This document shows, piece by piece, positions 5,424 through 6,529 of a DNA stretch of 6,529 nucleotides. Below the pieces are notes generated by a model that was given only the letters and a program-made list of their open reading frames with translations, searched no databases and was not told the DNA's origin. A program made the translations under genes and the position numbers. Positions within the stretch are counted from its first letter, which is position 1. Every line of letters starts with the position of its first letter. Location of the stretch: positions 1-6,529 of the forward strand of contig CALMDF010000215.1 in the NCBI GenBank assembly GCA_937864895.1, in the 5' to 3' direction. Origin of the DNA: an uncultured Holophagales bacterium. GTDB lineage: Bacteria > Acidobacteriota > Thermoanaerobaculia > UBA5066.

Positions 5424-6529
5424 ATGGACGCACGCGAAGACCGCACCGCTCTCGAGAAGAAGTGGCAGGCGCGCTGGAACGCCGACCGCGCCGCCTTCGT
5501 CGACACCCACGACCCGTCGTCGAAGGGGACCTACCTGCTCGTCATGCTCCCGTACCCGTCCGGGGACCGGCTCCACGTGGGGCACGCGCGGACCTACTTC
5601 CTGACGGACGCGCTCCACCGGTACCTGAAGCAGAAGGGCGAGAACGTCTTCTGCCCGATGGGGTGGGACGCCTTCGGCCTTCCCGCCGAGAACTTCGCCA
5701 TCCAGCGGGGGATCCCCCCTCGCGAGTCGACGATGGCGAACATCGCCGCGATGAAGGAGCAGTTCGCCGGGTGGGGCGTCCTCTACGACTGGACGAAGGA
5801 AGTCACGACGTGCGAGCCGGAGTACTACCGGTGGAACCAGTGGCTCTTCCTCAGGATGGTCGAGAAGGGGCTCGCCTACCGGAAGAAGGGGACCGTGAAC
5901 TGGTGCCCCTCCTGCGCGACCGTCCTCGCGAACGAGCAGGCCGAGGGCGGCACCTGCGAGCGCTGCAAGAACGCCGTGGAGCAGCGCGACCTCGAGCAGG
6001 GGTACGTGAAGATCACGGCAGACGCCGAGTGCCCGCTCGCCGGCCTCGACCAGCTCGGGAAGTGGTCCGAGAAGGTCCGGGCGATGCAGCGGAACTGGAT
6101 CGGCCGCTCCGTCGGGGCCGACCTCGACTTCGAGGTCCCGAGGCTGGGGGAGAGGCTCCGGGTCTTCACGACGCGGCCCGACACGGTCTTCGGCGCCACG
6201 GCGATGATCCTGGCGCCCGAGCACCCGGCCGTCCCGCGCCTCATCGAGGGGCACCCCGACCGGGCCGCGCTCGAGGAGTGGGTGAAGGGGGTTAGGGCCC
6301 AGGACCGGGTCCAGCGCGAGTCGGAAGGGGCCGACAAGGACGGCCGCTTCACGGGCGCCTTCGCCGTGAACCCGTTCACCGGCGAGGAGATGCCGATCTG
6401 GATGGCGAACTTCGTCCTCGCCGGGTACGGCACGGGGGCGATCATGGCCGTCCCCGGGCACGACGTCCGCGACCACGAGTTCGCGACGAAGTACGGGATC
6501 CCGATCCGCGAGGTCATCCGCCGCCCCGA
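5424..6529 (+). CDS. leuS: Leucyl-tRNA synthetase, N-terminal part (3' end outside window)
   Basis: This class I aminoacyl-tRNA synthetase attaches leucine to tRNA-Leu in the cytoplasm. The first 368 residues are present and align along their length with my recollection of bacterial LeuRS. The catalytic HIGH box is PYPSGDRLHVGH at 43-54, followed by GWDAFGLPAEN at 80-90. A zinc-binding insertion has CPSC at 161-164 and CERC at 178-181. MQRNWIGRS at 221-229 leads into the CP1 editing domain, which has TTRPDT at 249-254 and GTGAIMAVPGHDVRD at 336-350, including the editing Asp (D347). The KMSKS loop and anticodon-binding parts lie beyond the window. The usual QWF before KIT is QGY at 192-194. 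The ATG start gives a normal N-terminus, but no ribosome site precedes it. The gap to cheB is 37 bases. It is a housekeeping gene, probably independent of the che operon. Confidence 0.97.
   Translation, partial: MDAREDRTALEKKWQARWNADRAAFVDTHDPSSKGTYLLVMLPYPSGDRLHVGHARTYFLTDALHRYLKQKGENVFCPMGWDAFGLPAENFAIQRGIPPRESTMANIAAMKEQFAGWGVLYDWTKEVTTCEPEYYRWNQWLFLRMVEKGLAYRKKGTVNWCPSCATVLANEQAEGGTCERCKNAVEQRDLEQGYVKITADAECPLAGLDQLGKWSEKVRAMQRNWIGRSVGADLDFEVPRLGERLRVFTTRPDTVFGATAMILAPEHPAVPRLIEGHPDRAALEEWVKGVRAQDRVQRESEGADKDGRFTGAFAVNPFTGEEMPIWMANFVLAGYGTGAIMAVPGHDVRDHEFATKYGIPIREVIRRP

Noticed and set aside
5406..6476. A 356-codon minus-strand open frame opposite leuS.
   Set aside because: It is fully opposite a strongly conserved gene, its translation resembles no family I know, and it is the same base-composition artefact.
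5424..6529. A functional link between leuS and chemotaxis through adjacency.
   Set aside because: leuS is a conserved housekeeping gene, has a separate gap, hairpin and possible promoter, and shows no chemotaxis-related domain in the part visible.

Overview
The window is very GC-rich (I estimate well above 70%), with G or C at nearly every third codon position. It carries a single plus-strand run of genes: cheA (3' end), cheW, a long HEAT-repeat gene, cheR and cheB, then leuS, whose 3' end lies beyond the window. The sequence suggests a GC-rich free-living bacterium of the Acidobacteriota, Myxococcota or Gemmatimonadota kind. That guess rests only on base composition and the style of the chemosensory cluster. 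No RNA gene, IS element, CRISPR array or phage gene was seen.

Bases 1-5386 are one tightly packed chemosensory operon. The first three junctions (cheA/cheW, cheW/HEAT, HEAT/cheR) are all the same 4-base GTGA overlap, in which a GTG start codon shares bases with the previous TGA stop. The fourth gene pair, cheR/cheB, is separated by 4 bases, and cheB also starts with GTG. The encoded parts are a CheA kinase C-terminus (ATP-binding and P5 domains), a small CheW coupling protein, the receptor methyltransferase CheR and the receptor methylesterase/response regulator CheB. The fifth product is a 739-residue HEAT-repeat scaffold that is not part of the textbook pathway. No receptor, stand-alone CheY or CheD lies in the window, so the output of the pathway cannot be read here.

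The main oddity is in CheA. The N box of its ATP-binding domain reads RPALGHG where active CheA proteins have RNAxDHG, so the Mg-binding Asn and the following Asp are both lost while the G1 and G2 boxes remain intact. This raises the possibility of a kinase with altered or no activity.

Bases 5387-5423 separate the che genes from leuS. A long imperfect stem-loop (5362-5420) covers the end of cheB and this whole gap, ending three bases before the leuS ATG. A weak -10-like TACACT sits in it as a bulge. No Shine-Dalgarno sequence precedes leuS. One reading is that read-through che mRNA folds and hides the leuS start, while leuS is made from its own nearly leaderless transcript. This is inference. 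leuS itself is an ordinary housekeeping gene for leucyl-tRNA synthetase and probably has no functional link to chemotaxis.
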